64,000 nucleotides of DNA, taken from contig JACRDG010000048.1 of assembly GCA_016218715.1 (NCBI GenBank), positions 434,001-498,000 on the forward strand, given 5' to 3'. Of the stretch, positions 50,952 through 60,100 are shown piece after piece. Under the pieces are notes generated by a model that ran no database searches, had not been told where the DNA came from, and saw nothing but the letters and a program-made list of their open reading frames with translations. Each line of letters begins with the position of its first letter. Positions within the stretch are counted from its first letter, which is position 1. The position numbers and the translations under genes were made by a program. The stretch is from Desulfomonile tiedjei (lineage in GTDB: Bacteria; Desulfobacterota; Desulfomonilia; Desulfomonilales; Desulfomonilaceae).

Positions 50952-53051
50952 ATGTCGGAAGTGACGTATTTGTTGGATAAGGAGTCAAGGGTAGCGACCC
51001 TGGTTATCGACACGGCCGGGCCGGTCAACACCATCGGGCAGCAGTTCCTGAAGGACCTGGAAACGGCAATGGCTCGCGCCGAGCAGGACGAGGTCCGGGG
51101 AGTGATCTTCGTTTCCGGCAAGAAGAAGAGCTTCCTCGACGGAGCGAACCTGAAGGAGATACTCACCGACGCGACCCCTCAGCTCTGCCGCATTACGGTG
51201 ACGCGATTCCAGCAAGCGTTGGCCTTTCTTGCGAAGAGCGCTTTTCCGGTCGTCGCGGTCTTGAACGGCCAAACCGCCATTGGCGGGGGATTTGAGCTAC
51301 TCCTCTGGGCGTGCGACCACGTGTTTGCTACTCCAGGATCGAAGATGGGGCTCGCGGAGGTCACCGTGGGTCTCTTTCCCGCGGGCGGCGGAACGCAGAC
51401 CCTGCGCCGGGCGGTTGGGTTCAAGACCGCGGTGGAGATGATCACCACCGGCCGCGTGGGTTCGGCTGACGCCTTTGCCACTGCCCCGTTCATGACCGTC
51501 TGTGAGTCCGGGGAGCTGCTGTCCCATGCCCGAGCCTGGCTGGAAGAGCATCAGGGGGTCGTCAATCGGAACTACGATCCCAGCTACCGGGAACCGGATC
51601 CTATCAGCGACGAGGAAAAACAGCAGGTGGTCAACAAAGCACGGTTTCGCAGCACCATCTGCCCCTACCGGCCGTACCTGCTTGCAGCCATAGAAGCTCT
51701 TGAGGCCGGCTTGACCCTCCCCTTCGAGGATGCGGTGCGCAACGAAGTGGATTTATTCGTTCCGTTGCTCTTCCACCCGAACGCCCGCAACAAGATCGAT
51801 CTCTTCTTCTTGACCACCAGTGTGGGACCGAAGCTGGCCAAGGTCGATCAGCGGCTCGCGGTCAAGGCCGACCGGCTTGCCGTTATCGGTGCAGGACTCA
51901 TGGGCCAGGGAATCGCGCAGGTCGCGGCAGATAGAGGGATATCGGTAACGCTCATCGATGTGGATGAGGCTCGGGTGAAAGAGTCGTTGGCAAACATCGA
52001 CCGCACCCTGGAAGACCTGGTGTCTCGCGGCCGATGGACTGCGGCCCGGAAGGCCGCTGTGATGGCCAACCTTACATGCGCAGCGGATTACAAAGATCTG
52101 AGAGACATCCCGCTCGTCATCGAGTGCGTCTTCGAGGATTTGACGCTCAAGAAGAAGGTTCTCGCTCAGGTTCAGGCGGAGAACCCCAACGCAATTTTTG
52201 CGTCAAACACCTCTACCATTCCCATGGCCGACATTTCCCAAGGGGCCGCGCGGCCGGAACAGGTCGTGGGGATGCACTATTTCTCTCCTGTGCCGTTGAT
52301 GCCGCTTCTCGAAGTGATCCAGGGCCCAAGTTCCAGCCCCGCGGCCGTGGCGACTGCGGTCACCTGCGGCAGGGCAATGGGGAAAACGGTGATCCTCGTC
52401 GGGGACGGTCCGGGTTTCTACACGAGCCGTACCTTCGGCCAGTACGTACTGAACGGATTCCGTCTCGTGGAAATGGGGCTCTCGCCGTGGGAGGTGGATC
52501 TCCTGGCCTTGCAGGCGGGATTCCCGCAAGGACCTCTCCATGTATACGGCACGGCAGGCGGCAACGTGATCTTCCACGCGAGCGGCTACATGGCGGAACG
52601 GTTCCCGGATCGAATGGCGATCCCCGAGAGCCTGGTTCGGCTGCATGAGGCCGGGTACGTGGGGGCCGGAAAACCGTCGTTCTATCTGGACCCGAGAAAG
52701 ATGCTCCCCGACGAATCGGTAATGCAGCATATCGTGCGAGTCGAGGGAGCGGCAAAGCCGTCCGACGAAGAGGCGAAAGACATCCTTCTCCTCGGCATGG
52801 CCAACGAGGCGTTCTGGTGCATGAGCAACGGCGTGCTCCGCGACTACGCAAGCATGGACCTCGGTGCGGTACTGGGAATCGGTTTCCCCGACTGCTGGCA
52901 TGGCCCCGCGCGCTACGTGAGCCTCAAGGGGCTGACAGCCGTTCGAGACCGGTTGCAGATGCTGGCGGACAAGTTCGGCATGCCCGGCTTGCGCCCGGCT
53001 CCTGAGTTCGACATGCTCGCCGCATGCGGCTTGGATTCATCGCTTATTTAG
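50952..53051 (+). CDS. Multifunctional enoyl-CoA hydratase / 3-hydroxyacyl-CoA dehydrogenase (FadB/FadJ-like)
   Basis: The 699-residue protein carries two steps of beta-oxidation. The N-terminal crotonase part (about 1-270) has the oxyanion loop AIGGGFELLLWACDH with the first catalytic Glu and MGLAEVTVGLFPAGGGTQ with the second. The dehydrogenase part starts with VIGAGLMGQGIAQVAA (NAD site), the SNTSTIPMADIS stretch and GMHYFSPVPLMPLLEVI with the catalytic His, then the C-terminal 3HCDH domain (GDGPGFYTSRTFGQYVLNGF). GAGGGAGAG precedes ATG 50952. It follows the thiolase after a hairpin, as in fadBA operons but in the order A-B. Confidence 0.93.
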   Translation: MSEVTYLLDKESRVATLVIDTAGPVNTIGQQFLKDLETAMARAEQDEVRGVIFVSGKKKSFLDGANLKEILTDATPQLCRITVTRFQQALAFLAKSAFPVVAVLNGQTAIGGGFELLLWACDHVFATPGSKMGLAEVTVGLFPAGGGTQTLRRAVGFKTAVEMITTGRVGSADAFATAPFMTVCESGELLSHARAWLEEHQGVVNRNYDPSYREPDPISDEEKQQVVNKARFRSTICPYRPYLLAAIEALEAGLTLPFEDAVRNEVDLFVPLLFHPNARNKIDLFFLTTSVGPKLAKVDQRLAVKADRLAVIGAGLMGQGIAQVAADRGISVTLIDVDEARVKESLANIDRTLEDLVSRGRWTAARKAAVMANLTCAADYKDLRDIPLVIECVFEDLTLKKKVLAQVQAENPNAIFASNTSTIPMADISQGAARPEQVVGMHYFSPVPLMPLLEVIQGPSSSPAAVATAVTCGRAMGKTVILVGDGPGFYTSRTFGQYVLNGFRLVEMGLSPWEVDLLALQAGFPQGPLHVYGTAGGNVIFHASGYMAERFPDRMAIPESLVRLHEAGYVGAGKPSFYLDPRKMLPDESVMQHIVRVEGAAKPSDEEAKDILLLGMANEAFWCMSNGVLRDYASMDLGAVLGIGFPDCWHGPARYVSLKGLTAVRDRLQMLADKFGMPGLRPAPEFDMLAACGLDSSLI

Positions 53052-53070
53052 TACCGCTTCGCTTTCAAAT

Positions 53071-53115
53071 GAAGTAATCTCTGGGGAACCTCTTTGAAAA
53101 GAGGGTTCTCCCCAG
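53071..53115. repeat. GAAGTAATCT-tagged hairpin repeat
   Basis: GAAGTAATCT (53071-53080) precedes CTGGGGAACCTCTTT paired with AAGAGGGTTCTCCCCAG (53081-53115). It lies in the gap before the TetR gene. Confidence 0.7.
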
Positions 53116-53135
53116 ACTTGATATGTGAGGGACAG

Positions 53136-53744
53136 GTGGACAGGCGAACCACACCGGGATCTTCTCCGCCCGGGCGGGTCAAGATAGCGGACGCGCTGAG
53201 GACTCTTCTCGCGGAGAAGGAATTCACCGCGATCACTACTGCGGAAATCGCGCAAACCGCAGGGGTTACCGAGGGGCTGATCTACAAGTATTTCAAAGAC
53301 AAACGGGATCTGCTCCATCAGGTGCTCGCGGAATATCTGGACTACTTCGTGAGCCGAGCGGAAGCGGATCTGATGGATGTCGAAGGTGCTCTGAACAAGC
53401 TGAGACGGCTCGTCTGGTTCCATGTGGACATGTATGCGGGGAACCGGATCTTTTCCCGGATACTCCTGCTGGAAGTGCGCAATTTTCCGGATTACTTCAA
53501 GAGCGACGCGTACCTGATGGTCAAGCGATACGCCGCTCTGGCCCTGACCATCGTTGAAGAAGGAGTCGCCAAAGGTGAGATCAGGTCGGATGTCCCGCCG
53601 ACCGCGATGCGGCAGTTTATTCTCGGCGCGATCGAGCATGCGTGCCTTCCCGGCGTGATCTTCCATCGCGAGATTCCGGTCGATGAGGTGACAGAACACC
53701 TTTGCACGCTCATTTGTCGCGGCGTCGAACGGCGGGAGAATTAA
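53136..53744 (+). CDS. TetR/AcrR family transcriptional regulator
   Basis: The regulator (202 residues from GTG 53136) has a TetR DNA-binding domain: RVKIADALRTLLAEKEFTAITTAEIAQTAGVTEGLIYKYFKDKRDLLHQV, followed by a helical ligand domain (about 85-195). Regulators of this kind in fatty-acid loci respond to acyl-CoA (FadR/PsrA/LiuR-like). A GAGGGACAG site precedes the GTG; the frame reaches back to a TTG at 53094, which lies inside a hairpin and is unlikely. It stands between the FadB/J-like gene and the CoA-transferase gene, and probably controls both and the thiolase. Confidence 0.9.
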   Translation: MDRRTTPGSSPPGRVKIADALRTLLAEKEFTAITTAEIAQTAGVTEGLIYKYFKDKRDLLHQVLAEYLDYFVSRAEADLMDVEGALNKLRRLVWFHVDMYAGNRIFSRILLLEVRNFPDYFKSDAYLMVKRYAALALTIVEEGVAKGEIRSDVPPTAMRQFILGAIEHACLPGVIFHREIPVDEVTEHLCTLICRGVERREN

Positions 53745-53765
53745 TCGTAACAATTCGCTCGCGGA

Positions 53766-53806
53766 GAAGTAATCTTGATCGAACCTCTTTGGAAGAGAGG
53801 TTTCTC
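53766..53806. repeat. GAAGTAATCT-tagged hairpin repeat (decayed)
   Basis: GAAGTAATCT (53766-53775) precedes GAACCTCTTT and AGAGAGGTTTCTC (53781-53806), a shortened copy of the same hairpin with mismatches. Confidence 0.55.
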
Positions 53807-53842
53807 GCCAGGAGGCCCCTGCCATAAAGGGAGAGTAGTACC

Positions 53843-55000
53843 ATGACCAAGGCCCTTTCCGGATTGAAGATCCTGGATTTGACCATGAACTTGCCCGGTC
53901 CGTACCTGACGTGGCTCCTTGCCAGTATGGGCGCGGAAGTGGTGAAGGTAGAGAACCCCCAGGGGGGCGATTATGCCCGTGCCCTGGGAACCGGCCGGTC
54001 AGGGGGTAGCTCGCCTTTCTTCGAGGCGGTTAACCGGAACAAGAAGAGCATAACGCTCAACCTGAAACATCCTGAGGCCCGGAACATATTCCTGGAACTG
54101 CTCGGGACCTACGACATCCTCGTGGAAGGCTTCAGGCCGGGGACCATGGATCGGCTCGATCTCGGGTTCGCTGCGACGTCGCAGATTCAGCCGCGGCTGA
54201 TCTACGTCTCCATATCAGGGTACGGGCAGGTGAGCCCCTATCGGCTCCGCGCAGGGCATGACCTGAACTACCTCTCTCTTGCGGGGATCATCGGCATGAC
54301 CGGCACCCGGGACGGGGAACCGGCCATTCCCGGCGTCCAGATAGCGGACATCGCCGGAGGGAGCCTCATGGGCATGACCGGACTGCTCGCCGCGGTGATC
54401 CAGCGCGGGCAAACGGGCCAGGGCCAATTCGTGGACATCTCCATGTTCGACGGTGCCCTCTCGATGGCGACCATGGTATTCAGTGGAGTCGAATTGGGAT
54501 TGGAGCCGGCCGAGCCGGGAAAGATGCTCCTCAACGGGCGGTTCCCGTGTTACGGGCTCTATCGAACCGACGACGGGCGGTTCATGTCACTGGGCGCCCT
54601 GGAACCGAAATTCTGGGCGAACTTCTGCGCTGCGGTGGAACGACCCGACCTTGTGAGCGGCCAGTTCGGGGGACCGGAGTTGGTCGAGGAAGTTAAGAAG
54701 ATCTTTCAATCGCGGACGCAGGCCGAATGGATCGACCTGATGAAGGCTCACGACGCGTGCTGCGAGCCGGTGATAAACATAGCTGAAACCGTGGAATCGG
54801 AACTGGTGCAGGCCCGTAACATGATCGGCCGCGGACCCGACGGCATGCGGCACCTGGGTTCTCCGATCAAGATGTCCGCATCGCCGCCGGCCGACAATGT
54901 TGCCGCTCCAGGGCTCGGCGAGCACACAGACGAGATCCTGTCCACCCTGGGGTTGAATGAGGAGAAGCTTCTCTCCCTCCGAGAGGCGGGAGTGATATAG
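53843..55000 (+). CDS. CaiB/BaiF family CoA-transferase, alpha-methylacyl-CoA racemase-like
   Basis: The 385-residue protein has the family III CoA-transferase fold: LKILDLTMNLPGPYLTWLLASMGAEVVKVE, TLNLKHPEARNIFLELL, DILVEGFRPGTMDRLDLG, SISGYG and AGHDLNYLSLAG with D140. The AGHDxNYLxLSG pattern is characteristic of the alpha-methylacyl-CoA racemase branch, which inverts the 2-methyl centre so that branched acyl-CoA can enter beta-oxidation. That fits the neighbours (thiolase, FadB/J-like enzyme, TetR). A true CoA-transferase role cannot be excluded. Confidence 0.88.
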   Translation: MTKALSGLKILDLTMNLPGPYLTWLLASMGAEVVKVENPQGGDYARALGTGRSGGSSPFFEAVNRNKKSITLNLKHPEARNIFLELLGTYDILVEGFRPGTMDRLDLGFAATSQIQPRLIYVSISGYGQVSPYRLRAGHDLNYLSLAGIIGMTGTRDGEPAIPGVQIADIAGGSLMGMTGLLAAVIQRGQTGQGQFVDISMFDGALSMATMVFSGVELGLEPAEPGKMLLNGRFPCYGLYRTDDGRFMSLGALEPKFWANFCAAVERPDLVSGQFGGPELVEEVKKIFQSRTQAEWIDLMKAHDACCEPVINIAETVESELVQARNMIGRGPDGMRHLGSPIKMSASPPADNVAAPGLGEHTDEILSTLGLNEEKLLSLREAGVI

Positions 55001-55087
55001 ACTAGGAACTGACTTTCTCTTGTTGGGTGGGAACCCATCAAGGATTGATATGGTCTAACTGGTATCAGGTCAAATTAGGAGGTCACC

Positions 55088-55420
<333 letters not shown>

Positions 55421-55959
55421 CTTTCTCCTGTTACAAGTGCTTGCCGTTGCTGACGGATGATCGGTGGTGCTCGATACTCACTGAGAGCATCGACAGGGCA
55501 ATGCAACGGCACCGGTACTCCTTGATAGCATTTGTGTACATGCCGGAGCACGTCCACTTGCTGGTCTTCCCTCGAGACTCCGCTTCCCCCGTCCATCAGC
55601 TCTTAAACGCAATAAAGAGGCCGTTTTCCTACCGAGTCAAACGATTTCTGACCGAAATCCGGAGTCCCCTTTTGCAGCAACTGACCGTACGGCAGCGGCC
55701 CGACGTCGAGACGTTCCGTTTCTGGCAAGAAGGCCCGGGTTATGACCGAAACCTCGTCACTCTGGAAACCGCATGGGCTGCAGCGGAGTACATCCATCTC
55801 AATCCCGTAAGGCGTGGACTGGTGGAGTCTGAATTGGATTGGCCTTGGTCCAGCGCTCGGCATTACAGCGGAGCAACTGGGGAACGCAATCGGGGACTGC
55901 CGTTGATTGTTCGGTTAGGGGAAATGTCTTTGACGTGAAGCCGTCATGAGGCCATGAGG

Positions 55960-55988
55960 AAGCACTGCTGAACAAGCCAGCAGTGGCA
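55960..55988. repeat. REP type A palindrome, right of the RAYT gene (inverted)
   Basis: CACTGCTG and CAGCAGTG pair around AACAAGC (55963-55985), the reverse complement of the left copy with one change in the stem, followed by GCACCC. Confidence 0.85.
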
Positions 55989-56010
55989 CCCGGCGTTTAC
56001 AACCCATTTC

Positions 56011-56265
56011 CTACTCACGAGGCAATTCCTCGGAGAGTTCTTCCGGTGTTTCTTGAAATGGGGAAACATGGAATCGTGAAAGGGCCTCAAGGAAATTCTC
56101 TCGGCTTACACCGGCGAGTTCGGCAGCTTTAGATTGAGAGACCAGACCTATCTCATACCATTTTGCTGCCGCAGCCAAACGCATCTCTTTCACGAAATGC
56201 TCCGGGCTGCTCCGGAGGACTGAAAACGCGTCATCCGGGAGGTCTATGGTGATCTGTGTTGACAT
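56011..56265 (-). CDS. UPF0175 family protein (antitoxin-like)
   Basis: The 84-residue protein shows the UPF0175 pattern: ITIDLPDDAFSVL, VKEMRLAAAAKWYEIGLVSQSKAAELAGVSRENFLEAL, the last part a helix-turn-helix, and PFQETPEELSEEL. The family is often found next to PIN or other toxins as an antitoxin-like DNA-binding partner. No toxin gene follows here; the RAYT element lies directly downstream. AAGGGG stands six bases before ATG 56265, which is preferred to ATG 56271. Confidence 0.85.
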   Translation of the reverse strand: MSTQITIDLPDDAFSVLRSSPEHFVKEMRLAAAAKWYEIGLVSQSKAAELAGVSRENFLEALSRFHVSPFQETPEELSEELPRE

Positions 56266-56444
56266 GCTCATCCCCTTGAATTCTCTCAGCGGTGATCTTA
56301 TGCAGCGCTGAGGCAACTATCTGTGTCTGTTCATGAAAATATCCTTTCCTTCAAAAGAAGACAATGGGGCATTTTTCTGGTTTGCCGGAAGGGGGAAGAC
56401 AAATGCACGAGCGGCCTGAGTGCGCCAAGAGAGTCCGAAGTTCC

Positions 56445-57062
56445 CTATTGCGTATCGTCCCCGTTGTTCAATACAGTCCCCACGCGCAGGTCGCCAGAAT
56501 AAGGTTTGATCTCATCGACAACAATCCCTGCCCAACTCTGTCGCCCCACCAGGACTAGCTTCTGACCTTTCTCAAGAGGAGCTGTGGCCTTTAGCGGCCG
56601 AAACCAACCTCTGCCAGGGTAAAACGTTATCGCATCGGTCTTGTAGACAACACGTATTGTCTTGCTGCCGAAACGACCGATTATCACTTTTTCGATTTCG
56701 GACACGACCCGAAAGGGCGATTCATTCAGCAGATCCATCGCCAGCACCAAGTCTGATCGAACGGAGACGGAGATGAAAGCGGCCAGGACGATGACGCAAA
56801 ACACGACTATTACAGGACTGTATGCGGGCCGATCATTGATTGGCTCCATGCGGCCCTCTTGTTCCCACCGAGGACGAGCCACATATCCGAGGTAGAGGAA
56901 TCCGATCACAATGAACGGAAACAACCCGTACCAGATCGGTATATCGAGAATTCGAGCACCTTCAAGATCGTTTTCCCGGCCGAAGAGAACAGGAATACCT
57001 ATGACCACGACAATAGCAAACAATCCGACGTAGATGCATATGAGTCTCGCCCGTGTGGTCAC
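56445..57062 (-). CDS. Membrane protein of unknown function, 205 residues
   Basis: I do not recognise this family. Three membrane helices are visible (about 7-27, ICIYVGLFAIVVVIGIPVLF; about 45-60, LFPFIVIGFLYLGYV; about 82-100, VIVVFCVIVLAAFISVSV), followed by a soluble beta-rich domain (about 105-195, DLLNESPFRVVSEIEKVIIG, KAQ-type loops, VLVGRQSWAGIVVDEI). GTG 57062 follows GGAGG at eight bases. It stands alone between the UPF0175 gene and the large histidine kinase. Confidence 0.75.
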   Translation of the reverse strand: MTTRARLICIYVGLFAIVVVIGIPVLFGRENDLEGARILDIPIWYGLFPFIVIGFLYLGYVARPRWEQEGRMEPINDRPAYSPVIVVFCVIVLAAFISVSVRSDLVLAMDLLNESPFRVVSEIEKVIIGRFGSKTIRVVYKTDAITFYPGRGWFRPLKATAPLEKGQKLVLVGRQSWAGIVVDEIKPYSGDLRVGTVLNNGDDTQ

Positions 57063-57178
57063 TCGCCGGCCTCCCTGTAACCATCCACAATCACTGTGGA
57101 GTGAAGACGGACAGACCGAATTTCTTCACCCCTTTAAACAAGAAAAGCCCAACACTCTGAGGGTGCAGACAGCCGCAC

Positions 57179-60100
57179 TCACCCTTTGGGCCGGGGATGG
57201 AACAGGACGGAGAAGGTGGTGCCGCCCGATTTCTTGCATTCTTCGGTTCCGCTGACGTATCGGCACAGGGAGATCTTACCGGGGCATTCATACAGATGGT
57301 CGCGGATCTGTTGGCATTGCCGACTCTCGAAGGATATGTCGAAGTACCCGTCCTCTGAGAGGATTTTCAACCGCATCAGCTCGAGGCCCTTCCCGCCCGC
57401 GTCGAAATCGAACGGGTTCTTCGTCGCGTACCGTGACGTGGCCTGGGTGTGATAGAAGGCCTTGAAGAGGAACTCACGGTCCGCGGCCGGAATGCCCACC
57501 CCCCGGTCTTCCACTTGCAGCAGAACCCCCGAAGGCACGCGGGTCAGGTACACGATGACCTCACCTTCATCCGGGGTGTTCTCGACGGCGTTCTTCAGCA
57601 GCGTCGCGAGGATCTCCCCGAAGATTTCCGGATCGATGACATCCGTTTCCACCGGTTCCAGCCTCGCGACGAGGTCTACGTCGCGGTGAGACGCCCTGCG
57701 TCTACTTTTTGAGATGATTTCGTTCACCGTCGGGATGAGCGGGAACGAGCGAGGCTGGTACGCGCGTGGGGTGACGATCTCTTGAACGATGTGCTGGATG
57801 TGCGTCAGGCGTCCCAAATTCCGCTGTATGCGTTCGAGCTTTTCGTCTCTCTTATCGTCCGGCAGGTCGGTGCTCGTGAGGTTCTTCAGTGAGGATTTGA
57901 TCACCGCGAGCGGCGTTTTCAGCTCGTGGGAGAGGTGATGAACCGCCCGTCGCCGTGCGCGCTCCATGGACTTGAACGCGGTGACGTCACGAGCCACATT
58001 GACCGATCCGATTACGCGACTGTTCTCATCGGTGAGCGGCGAGACTCGCAGGTCGAATACCCCTCCCAGATTCTCATCGGAAACCTCGGCCGAGTATTCG
58101 TTGCCCACCGCGAGCGAGCGCGTGTCAGGACACAACGCGAGCGGGGTTCTTTCTTCACCCGATCCTTTCGCGCAAAGCGCGCCGATAAACGATTCGGGAG
58201 GCACTCCCAACCGATCTGCCAGTGCCCTGTTTACTCGTACGATCCTGCGATCCTGGTCCAGAATGAGAATCAGGTCGGATACGGCATTGAACGTGCGTTC
58301 CCACTCGTTCTTTGCCCGGACGATCTCCTCCTGGGCTTTCATCTCTGCGGTCACGTCCAGGAACGTAGCGATAACCCGTCCATCGGCCAGGACTACGGAG
58401 CGAAAACTGGCAATCTTGGGGGAGCCGTCCTTACATACGGCCGTGAAGACGCGGGGACTCGCCTCGGTGCCGATTCCATATTCGATCTGGATGTCTGCGG
58501 TTTCCGTGCGCCAGATCGACGCGGCCTTGGCAGCGCTCTCACGGGTCATATACGCCGCGCGAAACCAGCTCTCCGCGTCCGGTAAATCCTCGAGCGTGTA
58601 GCCGAATATTTCGGTAAACTTGGGGTTGACGTATTCCGTGCGTTCATCCGCGGCCAACACCACGAGCCCGATCGGCGCCACGTCAGCCAGGGTCCTGAAG
58701 CGTTCTTCGCTCTCTTTCAGGGCAGCTTCCGCTTTCTTGCGGTCGGTGATGTCCCTGAGTATGGCGAGGGTCCCCACAGGCTTCCCCTCGTGATCGCGGT
58801 TGCGCGATGCACTGATGCTGATATCGAGAATGCGGCCGTCCTTGGTAAGTCGTTTCGTCTCGAACGCGCTGCAGGGGGTGCCGTCGCCGATGATGCGACG
58901 GATGATCGCCATCGTGGCCTCTCGTTCGGTCTCCGGGAGAAATGGAATTCGTTTGCCTTCCACTTCTTCCAGGGTCCAGCCGAAGGTCCGGGTAAACGAC
59001 GGACTGACGTACTGCGTTTTCCCCTCCATGTCGTAAATTACGATGGCATCCGCGGAGGAATTGAGGAGCGCACGATACAGCTCCTCACGAAGCTTGGATT
59101 CCTCGTACAGGTTCTTGAAACTCTCTTCTCGCTCGACCAGCCGTTCCTGAACGCGTTTCCTCGTAATTTCGACCGCGGCAAGATTGCCCAGCAGCGACAG
59201 GGTATCGAGATCCGGCCTGGAAAAGGATGTCCGGGTCCGGTTGAATGCGTAGAGCACGCCGAGGTTTGTTTGTCCTACAACGACGGGGACAGCGATCCCT
59301 GAAAAGAGCCCCTCTCCGCGGGCAACCTCGTGAAACTCCGGCCCCACTTCTTTGAAGTAATCCTCGACCATCAGCCACTGCCCGCTCTCCGCGACCTTTC
59401 CGCCCAGTCCCACGCCGACAGGGATACGGAGATTCCTGAACGCCTCGGTCACGATGCCGGAGACGGTGTGCATGTACAAATCGCCCGTGGTCTCGTCCCG
59501 GAGGGCAAGAAACGCTTTGTCCGCGGCGAGCAGTTCCCTGCTCTTGTTCACAAGCAGTGATAGATTCTCGTCCAGGCTGCGTTCGGCCCTCATCGCGACG
59601 GCCAGCTCGTAGAGGACCTGAAATTTCTGTAATTCCTCTGCGAGATTTGCCTCGGCCTGCTTGCGCGCGGTGATGTCCCGGAGATGGACGACGCTTCCGG
59701 TACGGTTTCCCGCCTCGTCAAAGAAGATCGCACCGCTGACGCTTACGTCGATGATTCTGCCGTCCCTGGTGTATCTCCTGGACTCCTCATCGGAAAAGGC
59801 TTCTCCATGGAGAACCATTTCGATCATCTTGCGCGTCTCAGGCCAGTTCTCGGGCGGAACGAAGTCGATCCGCTTCCCTTCCAGTTCCGGGAACGTCCAT
59901 CCAAAGACTCGCGTGAAGGCGGGATTGATGTACTGAGGCAACCCTTCAACATCGTAGACCACAATAGGTTCCGGCGATGCGTCCAGAAGGGTCCGGTAGT
60001 GCTTGCGCAGTCTTTCGGACTCCGCGTACAGTGCCCGATAGTTCTCTTCGCTCCTGCGCAGGGCTTCTTCGGTGATCTTGTAGTCGCTGATGTCCCGAAG

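Noticed and set aside
53781-53806. Terminator before the CoA-transferase gene
   Set aside because: The hairpin has no T-run and belongs to the GAAGTAATCT-tagged repeat family.
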